From NCBI RefSeq assembly GCF_004014805.1, contig NZ_ATDN01000018.1:1-64000 (forward strand): 64,000 nt of DNA. Direction: 5' to 3'. A model generated the notes under the pieces. It saw only the letters and a program-made list of their open reading frames with translations, did not search any database and was not told where the DNA came from. This stretch comes from Mycolicibacterium elephantis DSM 44368. Lineage in GTDB: Bacteria > Actinomycetota > Actinomycetes > Mycobacteriales > Mycobacteriaceae. Positions 1-8,689 of this stretch are shown here, piece after piece. The translations under genes were made by a program, and so were the position numbers. Position 1 is the first letter of the stretch. Every line of letters starts with the position of its first letter.

Positions 1-1
1 A

Positions 2-289
2 CCCGGCCCGCAGGGTGGGGATCCCGCGCCGCGTCAGCAGGCGCCCGCGCCGGTGCCCGCCGCTGTTCCGCTCGCGCCCGCACCGCCGTCGCCGCCGCCC
101 GCGCCGCCGTGGTTGCAGCGCCTCTCCACCCCGCCGCCGATGCCGATGCCCCTTCCCGGGGCGCCGACGGCGGACTGGACCGGGTTGTGGGGGATCGCCG
201 GATTGCTGCTGATTCCCGCCGCGGGCGCGGCGTTGGGCTACCGGCAGGCACGCGCCGCGCAGATGGCCGACCGGATACACCGGCCCTGA
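2..289 (+). CDS. C-terminal part of a proline-rich membrane protein (partial)
   Basis: The frame is open from the left edge and ends at TGA 287-289, so only the last 95 or so residues are visible. They are very rich in Pro and Ala, followed by one hydrophobic segment (around GLWGIAGLLLIPAAGAALGY) and a short basic tail ending in RIHRP. This reads as an extracytoplasmic Pro-rich stretch anchored by a C-terminal transmembrane helix. The start and any catalytic domain lie outside the window, so no function can be assigned. It converges on the ligase gene that ends at 292. Confidence 0.55.
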   Translation, partial: PGPQGGDPAPRQQAPAPVPAAVPLAPAPPSPPPAPPWLQRLSTPPPMPMPLPGAPTADWTGLWGIAGLLLIPAAGAALGYRQARAAQMADRIHRP

Positions 290-291
290 GT

Positions 292-1896
292 TCAGCCGCG
301 CAGGTCCTTGCGCAGAATCTTGCCCGACGCCGACTTGGGCACCGCGTCGATGAACGCCACCTGACGCACCTTCTTGTACGGGGCGACCTGAGCGGCGACG
401 AACGCCATCACCTCGTCCTCGGTCAGCTGTGCGCCGGACTGCTTGACCACGAACGCCTTCGGCACCTCCTCGCCGTCGGCGTCCGTCACCCCGATCACCG
501 CCGCGTCGGCGATTGCGGGATGTCCCAGCAGCAACGCCTCGAGTTCGGCGGGCGGCACCTGATAGCCCTTGTACTTGATCAGCTCCTTGAGCCGGTCGAC
601 GATGTACACGCAGCCGTTCGCGTCGATCTGCGCCAGATCACCGGTGTGCAACCAGCCCTCGTCATCGACGGTCTGCCGGGTGGCCTCCTCGTTGTTCAGG
701 TAACCCGCCATCACGTTGGGCCCCTTGAACCAGAGTTCGCCGGTCTTGCTGAGACCCTCTGCGGGCGGGGCGATTTCGTTACCGGTCTCGGGGTCGACGA
801 GCTTGGACGCACCGTTGGAGACCGTCCAGCCGACAGAACTCAGCGGTGCGACCATGTTCATCTCCTGCAGCCCGCCGTCGAACGGCGTGATGTGGCTGAC
901 CGGGCTGAGCTCACTCATGCCGTAGCCCTGAACGACGGTGCAGCCCAAGCGTTTGGCGACGGCGTGGCCGAGGTCGGCGTCCAGCGGGGCGGCACCCGAC
1001 ATCACGGTGTTCAGCGATGACAGGTCGTAGTCGTCGACGAGCGGATGCTTGGCCAGCGCCACGGCGACCGGCGGCGCGATGAACGCGATCGTGCACTTGT
1101 GCTCGTCGATGTTGGCCAGGAACTCCTCGAGGTCGAAGCTGCCCATGACGACCAGCCGGGCGCGGGCATGCAGGGCGGCGTTGAGCAGCACCGTCATTCC
1201 GTAGATGTGAAAGAAGGGCAGCACCGCCAGGATCGCGTCGTCGGCGACCATGCCGTGCAGCGGCCGGATCTGGGCGACGTTGGCCACCAGGTTGCGGTGC
1301 GTGAGCATCACGCCCTTGGGGATGCCGGTGGTCCCGGAACTGTAGGGCAGCACCGCCAGATGCGACGACGGGGCGAAGCTGACGTCCGGCGCGGGCAGTC
1401 CCGGGCCCATCAGATCGGCGGCGTTGGGATGCCCGGTGGCGGCCAGCCCGTCGCCGTCGAGCACGACGACGTTCTCGGGCGGGATGCCCGCCGCCGCGGC
1501 ACCTTCGACGGCCTGCGCCAGCAGCGGTGTCACGGTGACCAGCATCTTGGCTTTGGAATCGGTGAGCTGCTTGGCGATGTCCTTCGCGGTGAACAGCGCG
1601 TTGACGGTGGTGGCCGTCGCGCCGGCGCGCAGGATGCCGTGAAACGCCACGGCGAAGCCGGAACTGTTGGGTGACAGCAACCCGACGACGTCGCCGACAC
1701 CGATCCCGCGTCCGGCCAGGGCACCGGCGAACGCGTCGACGCGGGCGATCATCTCGCGGTAGCTGGTCTGTCGACCGGACTTGGCGTCGATCAGCGCGGT
1801 CCGGTCGAGGTGATCGTCGGAGATGTCACCGAACAGATACTCGTAGACGCTGGTCGAGGGGATGTCGACTTCGGGAAAGGGACTGGCGATACTCAA
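292..1896 (-). CDS. Acyl-CoA ligase of the 4-coumarate:CoA ligase type (FadD family)
   Basis: This 534-residue ANL-superfamily enzyme would activate a carboxylic acid to its acyl-CoA through an acyl-adenylate. Visible motifs are the P-loop SSGTTGIPKGVMLTHRN, the adenylate motif YGMSELSP, GWLHTGD, the hinge KELIKYKGYQVPPAELE and the C-terminal catalytic lysine in SASGKILRK. Length is normal for 4CL-like ligases; the acid substrate cannot be read from sequence. The start appears to be TTG at 1896, with GGAGA five bases upstream. It lies 37 bp downstream of the MmcQ-like gene on the same strand and is probably part of the host chromosome rather than the inserted block. Confidence 0.85.
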   Translation of the reverse strand: MSIASPFPEVDIPSTSVYEYLFGDISDDHLDRTALIDAKSGRQTSYREMIARVDAFAGALAGRGIGVGDVVGLLSPNSSGFAVAFHGILRAGATATTVNALFTAKDIAKQLTDSKAKMLVTVTPLLAQAVEGAAAAGIPPENVVVLDGDGLAATGHPNAADLMGPGLPAPDVSFAPSSHLAVLPYSSGTTGIPKGVMLTHRNLVANVAQIRPLHGMVADDAILAVLPFFHIYGMTVLLNAALHARARLVVMGSFDLEEFLANIDEHKCTIAFIAPPVAVALAKHPLVDDYDLSSLNTVMSGAAPLDADLGHAVAKRLGCTVVQGYGMSELSPVSHITPFDGGLQEMNMVAPLSSVGWTVSNGASKLVDPETGNEIAPPAEGLSKTGELWFKGPNVMAGYLNNEEATRQTVDDEGWLHTGDLAQIDANGCVYIVDRLKELIKYKGYQVPPAELEALLLGHPAIADAAVIGVTDADGEEVPKAFVVKQSGAQLTEDEVMAFVAAQVAPYKKVRQVAFIDAVPKSASGKILRKDLRG

Positions 1897-1933
1897 GGCG
1901 TCTCCGATTCAGTGATGATCCACCGCTTACCGG

Positions 1934-2335
1934 TCAGCCTACGTCGAGGCGCTTGACGAGCTTCTTGGGCGCAACCAGCCGGTACGACGCGTCGATCAGT
2001 TCGCGCACCTCGGTCCAGTCGATCTTGCTCGTCGCGGTGAAATCCAGCCCGAGCCAGCCCGACGGCCCCATGTAGGCGGGGTAGAAGAAGCGGGTGTCCT
2101 GCTCGAGCGCGCACCGGTCGCTCTCGTCGACCTTGACCAGGATCGAGTGGGGGTACTGGACGTACCGGCCGGTGCCGGTCTTGGCGCTGCCGCCGTACAT
2201 CGCGAAGATCTTCGGCGCGCAGAACACCGGCCGGCCCCACGAGATCTTCTCGAACGCCTCGGGGAAGCTCAACGCGATCTCGCGCACCTGCGCCAGCCCG
2301 AGGTCGTCGTCGCGGAACATGATCGGGTGCGGCAT
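1934..2335 (-). CDS. MmcQ/YjbR-like small protein
   Basis: This 133-residue protein matches the MmcQ/YjbR DNA-binding-like fold. It begins MPHPIMFRDDDLGLAQVREI, has the aromatic/proline-rich middle (ISWGRPVFC, KIFAMYGG) and ends with a LIDASYRLVAPKKLVKRL helix. The biochemical role of the family is not established. A TACCCT hexamer seven bases before the ATG (minus strand, 2343-2348) suggests a leaderless mRNA. Its first codons and upstream region are duplicated at 44002-44200 next to ligA, so this gene marks the left edge of the candidate insertion. Confidence 0.75.
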   Translation of the reverse strand: MPHPIMFRDDDLGLAQVREIALSFPEAFEKISWGRPVFCAPKIFAMYGGSAKTGTGRYVQYPHSILVKVDESDRCALEQDTRFFYPAYMGPSGWLGLDFTATSKIDWTEVRELIDASYRLVAPKKLVKRLDVG

Positions 2336-2432
2336 GCAGGTCAGGGTAGCCGCCCCGGGACCGACGCTATGGTCGATTCGGCGGGCGCAAACCAGCCAAA
2401 GCGTCGGTCTGGAAGGCGACGGTCGAGCCGGG
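2257..2432. repeat. Left copy of the imperfect direct repeat flanking the 41.6-kb block
   Basis: The segment from about 2257 to 2432 reappears at about 44002-44200 in the same orientation. It covers the first codons of the MmcQ-like gene, its promoter and about 90 bp of upstream DNA. The copies differ by scattered substitutions, a 4-base gap just upstream of the ATG, and a roughly 20-base insertion in the right copy. The homology stops a few bases before the stop codon of the thiolase gene. Confidence 0.75.
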
Positions 2433-2440
2433 GCGTCCGG

Positions 2441-3640
2441 TCACGTCGTGGGCCGCAAACTCTCGACAAGTGTTGCGTTGGCCATGCCTCCGCCCTCACA
2501 CATCACCTGCAGGCCGTACCGCTGTCGGCTGGCGATCAGATGGTGGACCATCGTCGTCATCAGGCGTGTGCCGGAGGCTCCGAGTGGGTGCCCGAGTGCG
2601 ATCGCGCCGCCGAGCGGGTTGAGCCTGTCGTCGTCCACCCCTGTCTCGCGCTGCCAGGCCAGCGCCACCGACGCGAACGCCTCGTTGACTTCGAAGTGTC
2701 CGATCTCGTCCAGTGAGACGCCGCTGCGCTCGACGATTCGGTTGGTCGCCGGTATCGGACCGGTCAGCATCATCTGCGGATCGTCGCCGACGACGGCGAA
2801 CGAGTGGAATCGTGCGAGGGGCTCGAGGTTCAGCTCGGCCGCCTTCTGTTCGCTCATGACCAGCATGGCGCTCGCGCCGTCAGACAGCTGAGACGAGTTT
2901 CCTGCCGTCACATGCCATTTGATCTGCGGGTAACGCTCGCACATCTCCTCGGAGTGGAACGAGGAACGCAGCTTGGCCAGCCCCGTCGCGGTCGTTTCCG
3001 GGCGGATGGTCTCGTCCGACACGATCGGCGCGTTATCCGGCTGGGCGCGCACCGGCACGATCTGACTCCTGAAGGCACCGCGCTCGGCGGCATCGGCGGC
3101 GCGCTGATGAGACTGTGCGGCAAAGGCATCGAGGGCTTCGCGGTCGAGGTCCCACTTGGCGGCGATCAGCTCGGCGGCGATGCCCTGCGACACCAGGCCC
3201 GGGGCATACCGCTTCTGTACCGACGGGCCGTGCGGATCCTTACCCATCCGCGCGGACCCCATCGGCACCCGGCTCATCGATTCCACGCCACCCACCACGA
3301 CGATGTCGTAACTGCCCGCGATGATCCCTTGTGCGCCGAAGTGCGCGGCCTGCTGGCTGGAACCGCACCGGCGGTCGATGGTCACCGACGGGACGTGTTC
3401 GGGCAACCCGGCGGCCAGCCATGCGAAGCGTCCCGGGCAGCCGCCTTGTTCGGCGGCCTGACTCACACAACCGATGAGCACGTCGTCCACGCTGCCCGGA
3501 TCGACCGACGGGTTGCGCTCGAACAATCCGCTGAGCACTTGACCGAGCAGTTCGACGGGGTGGATCTCCGAGAGCGCACCGCCTGGCTTGCCCCGGCCGA
3601 CCGGGGATCGAACCGCGTCCACGATGACCGCGTTGACCAT
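2441..3640 (-). CDS. Thiolase (acetyl-CoA acyltransferase, FadA type)
   Basis: This 399-residue thiolase would cleave a 3-ketoacyl-CoA with CoA as the last step of a beta-oxidation round. The nucleophilic cysteine lies in DRRCGSSQQAAH (about Cys92). NEAFA, ALGHPLGASGTR and the C-terminal CEGGGMANA block are present, so the Cys-His-Cys set is complete. The ATG at 3640 was chosen over an upstream start at 3655 because GAGGAGGAAC sits at the right distance. Two operators lie between this gene and the divergent gene at 3727, so both directions are probably controlled together. Confidence 0.88.
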   Translation of the reverse strand: MVNAVIVDAVRSPVGRGKPGGALSEIHPVELLGQVLSGLFERNPSVDPGSVDDVLIGCVSQAAEQGGCPGRFAWLAAGLPEHVPSVTIDRRCGSSQQAAHFGAQGIIAGSYDIVVVGGVESMSRVPMGSARMGKDPHGPSVQKRYAPGLVSQGIAAELIAAKWDLDREALDAFAAQSHQRAADAAERGAFRSQIVPVRAQPDNAPIVSDETIRPETTATGLAKLRSSFHSEEMCERYPQIKWHVTAGNSSQLSDGASAMLVMSEQKAAELNLEPLARFHSFAVVGDDPQMMLTGPIPATNRIVERSGVSLDEIGHFEVNEAFASVALAWQRETGVDDDRLNPLGGAIALGHPLGASGTRLMTTMVHHLIASRQRYGLQVMCEGGGMANATLVESLRPTT

Positions 3641-3663
3641 GTAGTTCCTCCTCAATTCAATTA

Positions 3664-3679
3664 CCTACCCGGTAGTATG
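3664..3679. promoter_or_regulatory. Operator 1a of the island regulon
   Basis: CCTACCCGGTAGTATG fits the consensus CMTACYNRGTAGTATG at nearly every position. It lies 24 bp from the thiolase start, where a bound repressor would block that promoter. Confidence 0.7.
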
Positions 3680-3702
3680 CACGGCTGCGGTTGGCATTCA
3701 AA

Positions 3703-3718
3703 CCTACTGAGTAGTATG
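3703..3718. promoter_or_regulatory. Operator 1b of the island regulon, overlapping a -10 box
   Basis: CCTACTGAGTAGTATG is identical to the site at 19403. Its 3' half contains TAGTAT (3712-3717), which stands nine bases before the ATG at 3727. The operator therefore probably overlaps the -10 element of a leaderless or near-leaderless transcript. Confidence 0.75.
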
Positions 3719-3726
3719 GTTCTGCC

Positions 3727-4509
3727 ATGGCTTCCGACGCTGGACCGCCCGCAGCTTCCGTTGTCGACGTATTGGCGCTTGGCGCCCGCGAAATCCACCG
3801 TGCATCTTGGGTTTTTACCGGCTTCAACCTGCCCGTCCTCGCGGCACGGGTCGCGCGGCGACGCGTCGACTCGACGTTCGTCCAGCTGCTCGAGGCCGGG
3901 GCGGCGCTCGACCGAGACACCGTAGAGCTGGTCACCAGCACCACCGACTTCCACGCCTACGCGGATGTGACGTGCTATCGGGGCGCCACCGCCGATGTCC
4001 TGCTCACCCTGATCCCGCGGTGTGACCTGGTCGTCCTCGACGGTGCCACGATCGACCTGAGTGGCCGGACCAATGCCCACGCCATCGGACCCACCGCCCA
4101 TCCGAAGGTGCGGCTGCCCGGTGGCGGCGGGGCACCGGACGCCGCCGCCCGGGCGACCGACCTTCTCTTCCTCAACGCGAACGACGACGTACACCGCATC
4201 TGTGCGGGGGTGGAGCATATTTCCACCAGTCCTGCTGCAGCACAACGGATTCGACTGGTCACGCGGTGGGGTGTACTGCGGCTCGGCGCTGAGCCGGCGA
4301 TGGAAGCGGTCCTGGACGGCCCCGGGGTCGATGCCGCGCTCACCTACCTCGCCGCCCTCGGAGTGGACACCGCCGCGGCGGCCGAGGCCACCCCGCCAAA
4401 CGAAGACGAGCGTGCCGACGCCATCGCGGTGCTGCACGAGGCCGCGGCCAAGGGTTACGACATGGCGGCGCGCGCCATCAAAGACCTACCGACTCCGGTT
4501 GACCGATGA
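3727..4509 (+). CDS. CoA-transferase family I, beta-type subunit (GctB/IpdB-like)
   Basis: This 260-residue protein has the fold of the smaller subunit of glutaconate-type CoA-transferases, including the late VRLPGGGGAPD motif. LLEAGAAL places Glu56 where the catalytic glutamate of the GctB group is expected. If the alignment holds, this favours a true CoA-transferase over an IpdAB-type ring hydrolase, which lacks that glutamate. It overlaps the next gene by 4 bp, which encodes the partner subunit. It is the first gene of a plus-strand operon reaching to 12270, behind operator 1b. Confidence 0.75.
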   Translation: MASDAGPPAASVVDVLALGAREIHRASWVFTGFNLPVLAARVARRRVDSTFVQLLEAGAALDRDTVELVTSTTDFHAYADVTCYRGATADVLLTLIPRCDLVVLDGATIDLSGRTNAHAIGPTAHPKVRLPGGGGAPDAAARATDLLFLNANDDVHRICAGVEHISTSPAAAQRIRLVTRWGVLRLGAEPAMEAVLDGPGVDAALTYLAALGVDTAAAAEATPPNEDERADAIAVLHEAAAKGYDMAARAIKDLPTPVDR

Positions 4510-5324
4510 CCGCGGTGAATCCCCCCGTACTGAGCGTCGCGGACGCCGTGCGTGAGCACGTGCGTGACGGATCTTGTGTATACATCGGCAATTTCGGCGC
4601 CCAACTCTACGGAGTGGCCCAGGAGATCATCCGGCAGGGCCGACGTGATCTGCACATCATCACGGGATCCGGCGGCATCATGGTCGATCAGCTGCTTGGT
4701 GCGGGCGCGGTGTCGGTGGTGACGTTCGCGCACTGCTGGAACGCGATCGGCCCGGCTCCGGCCTGGAACTTCCGTCGGCTCGCCGAGAGCGGCGCGAACC
4801 CGGTCCGGCTGCGCGAGGTCAGCCTCGGGATTCTCGGGGCCGCACTACAGGCCGGCGCCTGGCGGGTGCCGTTCGCCCCCGTCGGCATCGCCGCCGACAC
4901 GGGCTACCGCACTGAGGACTGGACCGCCGGCATGCTGGCGACCGTCGAATCGCCTTTCGGGGCCGCCACCGTGGTCGAGGCGATCGTGCCTGATGTCGCG
5001 TTCGTCCACGCCGACCGGGTTGACATCCGCGGCAACGGAATCATCGACGGCCCATACGGCGAGGCCGTCATCGCCGCACACGCCGCGCGCGGGACTGTGC
5101 TCGTCGGCGAGGAACTCATCGACCCGGGCACCGCGATCGGGGAGGCCGCGATCCCTGGGGTGCTCGTCTCGGCAATCATCGAGGCGCCCGGTTCGGTGCG
5201 GCCCGACGGAACGTCCCGTGGCTATCCGCGCGACGTCGACTCTTTCAAGGCATACAGCGACGCTGCCGCCACCCGGGCCGGCTTCCAAGCATGGATGCAG
5301 CGCACGCTCGCGGAGCTGCCATGA
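4506..5324 (+). CDS. CoA-transferase family I, alpha-type subunit (GctA/IpdA-like)
   Basis: This 272-residue protein starts with VADAVREHVRDGSCVYIGNFG, the usual opening of alpha-type subunits. It continues through the IITGSGGIMVDQLLGAG and IPDVAFVHADRVDIRGNG segments, and the C-terminal SFKAYSDAA resembles the end of IpdA-like proteins. With the preceding gene it should form a heteromeric enzyme that moves CoA between acids, or in the IpdAB branch opens a beta-diketone ring. The ATG at 4506 overlaps the upstream stop (ATGA). Confidence 0.75.
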   Translation: MTAVNPPVLSVADAVREHVRDGSCVYIGNFGAQLYGVAQEIIRQGRRDLHIITGSGGIMVDQLLGAGAVSVVTFAHCWNAIGPAPAWNFRRLAESGANPVRLREVSLGILGAALQAGAWRVPFAPVGIAADTGYRTEDWTAGMLATVESPFGAATVVEAIVPDVAFVHADRVDIRGNGIIDGPYGEAVIAAHAARGTVLVGEELIDPGTAIGEAAIPGVLVSAIIEAPGSVRPDGTSRGYPRDVDSFKAYSDAAATRAGFQAWMQRTLAELP

Positions 5325-5360
5325 ACCCCGAATCCTCGTCCATCGCCTCAGGAGGTATTG

Positions 5361-6395
5361 GTGCACTTCGCGTTATCTGAGGATCAGCTGTTTCTGCAGA
5401 AGACTGCCGAAGACGTCAGCAGGCAGCTGTTCGGCGATGAGCAGGTGCGATCAGCGCTGACCGACGACGGCACGCTGCGTTCCCGCGCGTGGTCGGAGTT
5501 CGCCCAGCTGGACCTGCTCGGGCTGCTCGTGCCCGAAAGCGCCGACGGTGCAGGTGCATCGCTGACCGACGCATGTGTGGTCGCCGAAGTGCTGGGGCGG
5601 CACACCGCGCCGATACCCTACGTCGGGACCGCCGTCGCGGCGGCCGCGCTGCTTGTCCACGGCGGTGGTGACTCCCAGGTACTTGCCGACCTGTGCGCCG
5701 GAGCGCCGGTCAGCGTACTACTCGACAATGAACTTGGTTGGCCGACAGGCGAAGCCACCATCTCGCTGGGCTGGGGTCTCGGGGCGCAGGGGGTGGTGAT
5801 CGTGGCGCCGGACCAGGCCGCGACTGTCGCGCTTACCGGTGTCACGGCGATCGACGCCGCTGACCCGCTGCAGCCGCTTTACGCGATCGACGGCGTCTCG
5901 ACGATGCGCGGCGAGAGTGAGGGGCTGCGCCGGGCACGCGCGATGGCCTGGGTCGGTGCGGCGGCCACCCTGACCGGGCTGGCCGACGGTGCGCTGCGCC
6001 AGGCCGTCGAATACGCCAAGCAACGTGAACAATACGGCCGACCGATCGGCTCGTTTCAGGCCATCCAGCACATCTGCGCCGATATGCTCGTCGCCGTCGA
6101 AACCGCCCGCTCGGTCACCTACGGCGCGTCGTGGGAGGTCGAACACGCCCCGATCGCTCAAGCTGAACGCGCCGGCGCGGCCGCGAAGGCACACGCCGCC
6201 TCTGCCGCGCTGCGCACGTGCGAGAACGGGATTCAGGTGCTCGGCGGAATCGGCGTGACCTGGGAACACGATGCGCACCTGCGGCTGCGCACCGCCCACA
6301 CCTTCGCCGACGCATTCGGCTCGGTCACCACCCCGCTGGCGCTGCTGGCCAAATCCGCTTTCGACGCCGCAGCTTTCGAGCCCGACACCAACTGA
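5361..6395 (+). CDS. Acyl-CoA dehydrogenase, short subunit (FadE)
   Basis: This 344-residue ACAD-family protein is of the short type that usually pairs with a longer partner. The C-terminal region has REQYGRPIGSFQAIQH (flavin/dimer contact) and the GGIGVTWEHDAHL motif typical of the short subunits of mycobacterial alpha2beta2 dehydrogenases. GTG at 5361 was chosen because GGAGGT lies at 5351-5356; a TTG at 5358 would be too close. The next gene is a 376-residue ACAD, and the two probably form one heterotetramer. Role inferred: alpha,beta-desaturation of a bulky acyl-CoA. Confidence 0.8.
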   Translation: MHFALSEDQLFLQKTAEDVSRQLFGDEQVRSALTDDGTLRSRAWSEFAQLDLLGLLVPESADGAGASLTDACVVAEVLGRHTAPIPYVGTAVAAAALLVHGGGDSQVLADLCAGAPVSVLLDNELGWPTGEATISLGWGLGAQGVVIVAPDQAATVALTGVTAIDAADPLQPLYAIDGVSTMRGESEGLRRARAMAWVGAAATLTGLADGALRQAVEYAKQREQYGRPIGSFQAIQHICADMLVAVETARSVTYGASWEVEHAPIAQAERAGAAAKAHAASAALRTCENGIQVLGGIGVTWEHDAHLRLRTAHTFADAFGSVTTPLALLAKSAFDAAAFEPDTN

Positions 6396-6407
6396 CCGAG
6401 GAACTTC

Positions 6408-7538
6408 ATGGACCTGCTTGACACTCCGGCCGAAGCCGACTTCCGCAACCGCCTGCGGGATTGGTTGCGCGACAACGTCCCCGATGCTCCCGAACCACCC
6501 GCGCTGGCCGATCGCTGGCCGATCATGCGCGCGTTTCAGAAGAAGATGTACCAGGGTGGCTATGTCGCGCTGTCTTGGCCCAAGGAATACGGCGGGCAGG
6601 GACTCGGGCTGATGGAAGAGGCGATCCTCAGCCAGGAGCTCGGCCGCACGAAAGCACCGACCACGCTGCCGATTTCGCATCTTGGGCGACCACTGCTCAG
6701 CCACGGTACCGAGGCGCAGCGTAAGCGGTATCTGCCCCCGTTGCTGGCCTGCGACGAGATCTGGTGCCAGGGCTTCTCGGAGCCGGGTGCCGGCTCGGAC
6801 CTGGCGTCGCTGCGCACCCGGGCGATCCGCAGCGGTGACGAGTACATCGTCACCGGCCACAAAACCTGGACCAGCCTGGGCGCCTACGCCGACTTCTGCC
6901 TGCTGTTGGCTCGCACTGACGACAAAGTGGCTCGGCACCGTGGGATTTCAGCCTTCATCCTGCCGCTCGACCTGCCGGGAGTAGAGGTCCGTCCGATAGT
7001 TCTCGCTAACGGTGACGAGGAGTTCGCCGAGCTCCACCTCGACGGGGTACGCATTCCGGCCGAGAACATGCTGGGTGCGTCGACCGACGGGTGGAAGATC
7101 GCGATGGAGGTCGTCTCCTACGAACGCGGCGCTGTCGATATCGGCTACCTCTCCAAATTCGAGCACGCCTTCGCCGAACTTGTCGATCAACTGCGCGAGC
7201 GCCGCGATGAGCCGGCCGTGCAGCAGACGCTCGGCCGTATCGCGGCGAACCTTGAGGTGCTGCGCATGCACAGCCTGCGCAGCCTCAGCGCACGGGTCTG
7301 TGGCGGCGCACCGGGCCCGGAAAGCTCCATCGACAAGCTGTTGATGACCGAGGTCGAGCAGCATCTGATGGGCGCGAGCCTGCAGCTGCTGAGCGACCGG
7401 ACGACCCGACCCCATGCCGAATGGTTCGACCGTTACCTATACGCAAGGGCGGGCAGCATTTACGGCGGCTCGGCGCAGATCCAGAAGAACATCCTGGCGC
7501 AGCGAATGCTCGGCCTACCGAAGGAGGCGATGGCGTGA
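6408..7538 (+). CDS. Acyl-CoA dehydrogenase, long subunit (FadE)
   Basis: This 376-residue ACAD follows the short subunit after 12 bp. It shows the substrate/FAD motifs WCQGFSEPGAGSDLASL and ITGHKTWTSLGAYAD-like sequence (VTGHKTWTS). Near the C-terminus IYGGSAQIQKNI replaces the IYEGTSQIQR of medium-chain dehydrogenases. The catalytic glutamate therefore is not at the MCAD position, as usual for heteromeric steroid-type FadEs. Its stop overlaps the GTG of the next gene. Confidence 0.82.
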   Translation: MDLLDTPAEADFRNRLRDWLRDNVPDAPEPPALADRWPIMRAFQKKMYQGGYVALSWPKEYGGQGLGLMEEAILSQELGRTKAPTTLPISHLGRPLLSHGTEAQRKRYLPPLLACDEIWCQGFSEPGAGSDLASLRTRAIRSGDEYIVTGHKTWTSLGAYADFCLLLARTDDKVARHRGISAFILPLDLPGVEVRPIVLANGDEEFAELHLDGVRIPAENMLGASTDGWKIAMEVVSYERGAVDIGYLSKFEHAFAELVDQLRERRDEPAVQQTLGRIAANLEVLRMHSLRSLSARVCGGAPGPESSIDKLLMTEVEQHLMGASLQLLSDRTTRPHAEWFDRYLYARAGSIYGGSAQIQKNILAQRMLGLPKEAMA

Positions 7539-8689
7539 CGGCGGCGCTGCTGCCGCCGCCGGCTCCCGAGGCGGCCGCCCCTGAACTGCGCGCGCAGGTC
7601 CGCGACTTCCTGGCCGCCGAACGTGACGCCGGCACATTCACCCCGCGCTGCGACGCCTGGTTGGCGGGCTGGGATCCGGAGTTCAGCCGTAAACTGGCCG
7701 AACGCGGATGGCTCGGAATGACGTTGCCCAAGGCCTACGGCGGACACGAACGCTCAACGCTGGAACGCTACGCCGTGACCGAAGAGTTGCTTGCCGCGGG
7801 CGCTCCGGTGGCCGCGCACTGGATCGCCGACCGTCAGATCGGGCCGTCGCTGCTGCGCTATGGCACCGAGGAACAACGTCAGCGCTACCTGCCCGCGATC
7901 GCGCGCGGTGAGTGCTTTTTCGCCATTGGGATGAGTGAACCCGACTCGGGTTCTGATCTGGCGTCGGTGCGCACCAAGGCCACTCGGGTCGACGGCGGAT
8001 GGCGCCTGGACGGCACCAAGGTGTGGACTAGCGGCGCCCACCACGCCCATGCATTCTTCGTGCTCGCCCGCAGCACACCGCTGGCCGAAGCCCCGAACCG
8101 GCACGCCGGACTGTCGCAGTTCGTGGTGCCGCTGGACTCCCCGGGCGTCGAGATCCGTCCGATCCCACTGCTCACCGGCGAACGCCACTTCAACGAGGTC
8201 CACCTCGACGGTGTTTTCGTACCCGACGCTATGGTGCTGGGCGCCATCGGTGCCGGCTGGCATCAGGTCACCTCCGAATTGGCGTTCGAACGCAGTGGTC
8301 CCGAACGGTTCCTGTCCACGTATCCGGTGCTCACCGCACTGGTCGACGCGCTGAGCCAACGATCCGGCCCGGAGCACAGCATCGCACTCGGCGGTCTGAT
8401 CGCGCGGTTATGGACGCTGCGGCGGATGTCGCTGGCGATCGCCGCCTCGCTCGCCGACGGGGTGGCACAAGAAGTACCCGCCGCGCTCGTCAAGGACCTG
8501 GGCACCCGGTTCGAGAACGAGGTGGTCAACGCCGCACAACTCTTGCTCGCCGTCGAACCCGACCCGGCCGCGGACGGGGTGGCGCGGCTGCTCGCCGAGG
8601 CCGTGTTGCACGCGCCCGGCTTCACGATTCGCGGTGGAACCAGCGAGGTGTTGCGCTCGATGGTGGCGCGGGGAATGGGGTTACGTTGA
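7535..8689 (+). CDS. Acyl-CoA dehydrogenase, long subunit (FadE)
   Basis: This 384-residue ACAD starts at GTG 7535, overlapping the previous stop by 4 bp, with AAGGAGG at 7521-7527. It carries FFAIGMSEPDSGSDLASVRT, LDGTKVWTSGAHHA and the C-terminal IRGGTSEVLRSMV. It is the first member of the second long/short ACAD pair and overlaps the next gene (TGATG). The substrate is unknown; context suggests another desaturation step in the same degradation pathway. Confidence 0.82.
   Translation: MTAALLPPPAPEAAAPELRAQVRDFLAAERDAGTFTPRCDAWLAGWDPEFSRKLAERGWLGMTLPKAYGGHERSTLERYAVTEELLAAGAPVAAHWIADRQIGPSLLRYGTEEQRQRYLPAIARGECFFAIGMSEPDSGSDLASVRTKATRVDGGWRLDGTKVWTSGAHHAHAFFVLARSTPLAEAPNRHAGLSQFVVPLDSPGVEIRPIPLLTGERHFNEVHLDGVFVPDAMVLGAIGAGWHQVTSELAFERSGPERFLSTYPVLTALVDALSQRSGPEHSIALGGLIARLWTLRRMSLAIAASLADGVAQEVPAALVKDLGTRFENEVVNAAQLLLAVEPDPAADGVARLLAEAVLHAPGFTIRGGTSEVLRSMVARGMGLR

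Noticed and set aside
5714..5730. CGTACTACTCGACAATG, an operator-like string
   Set aside because: It lies inside an acyl-CoA dehydrogenase gene, only one half matches the consensus, and it is far from any start codon.
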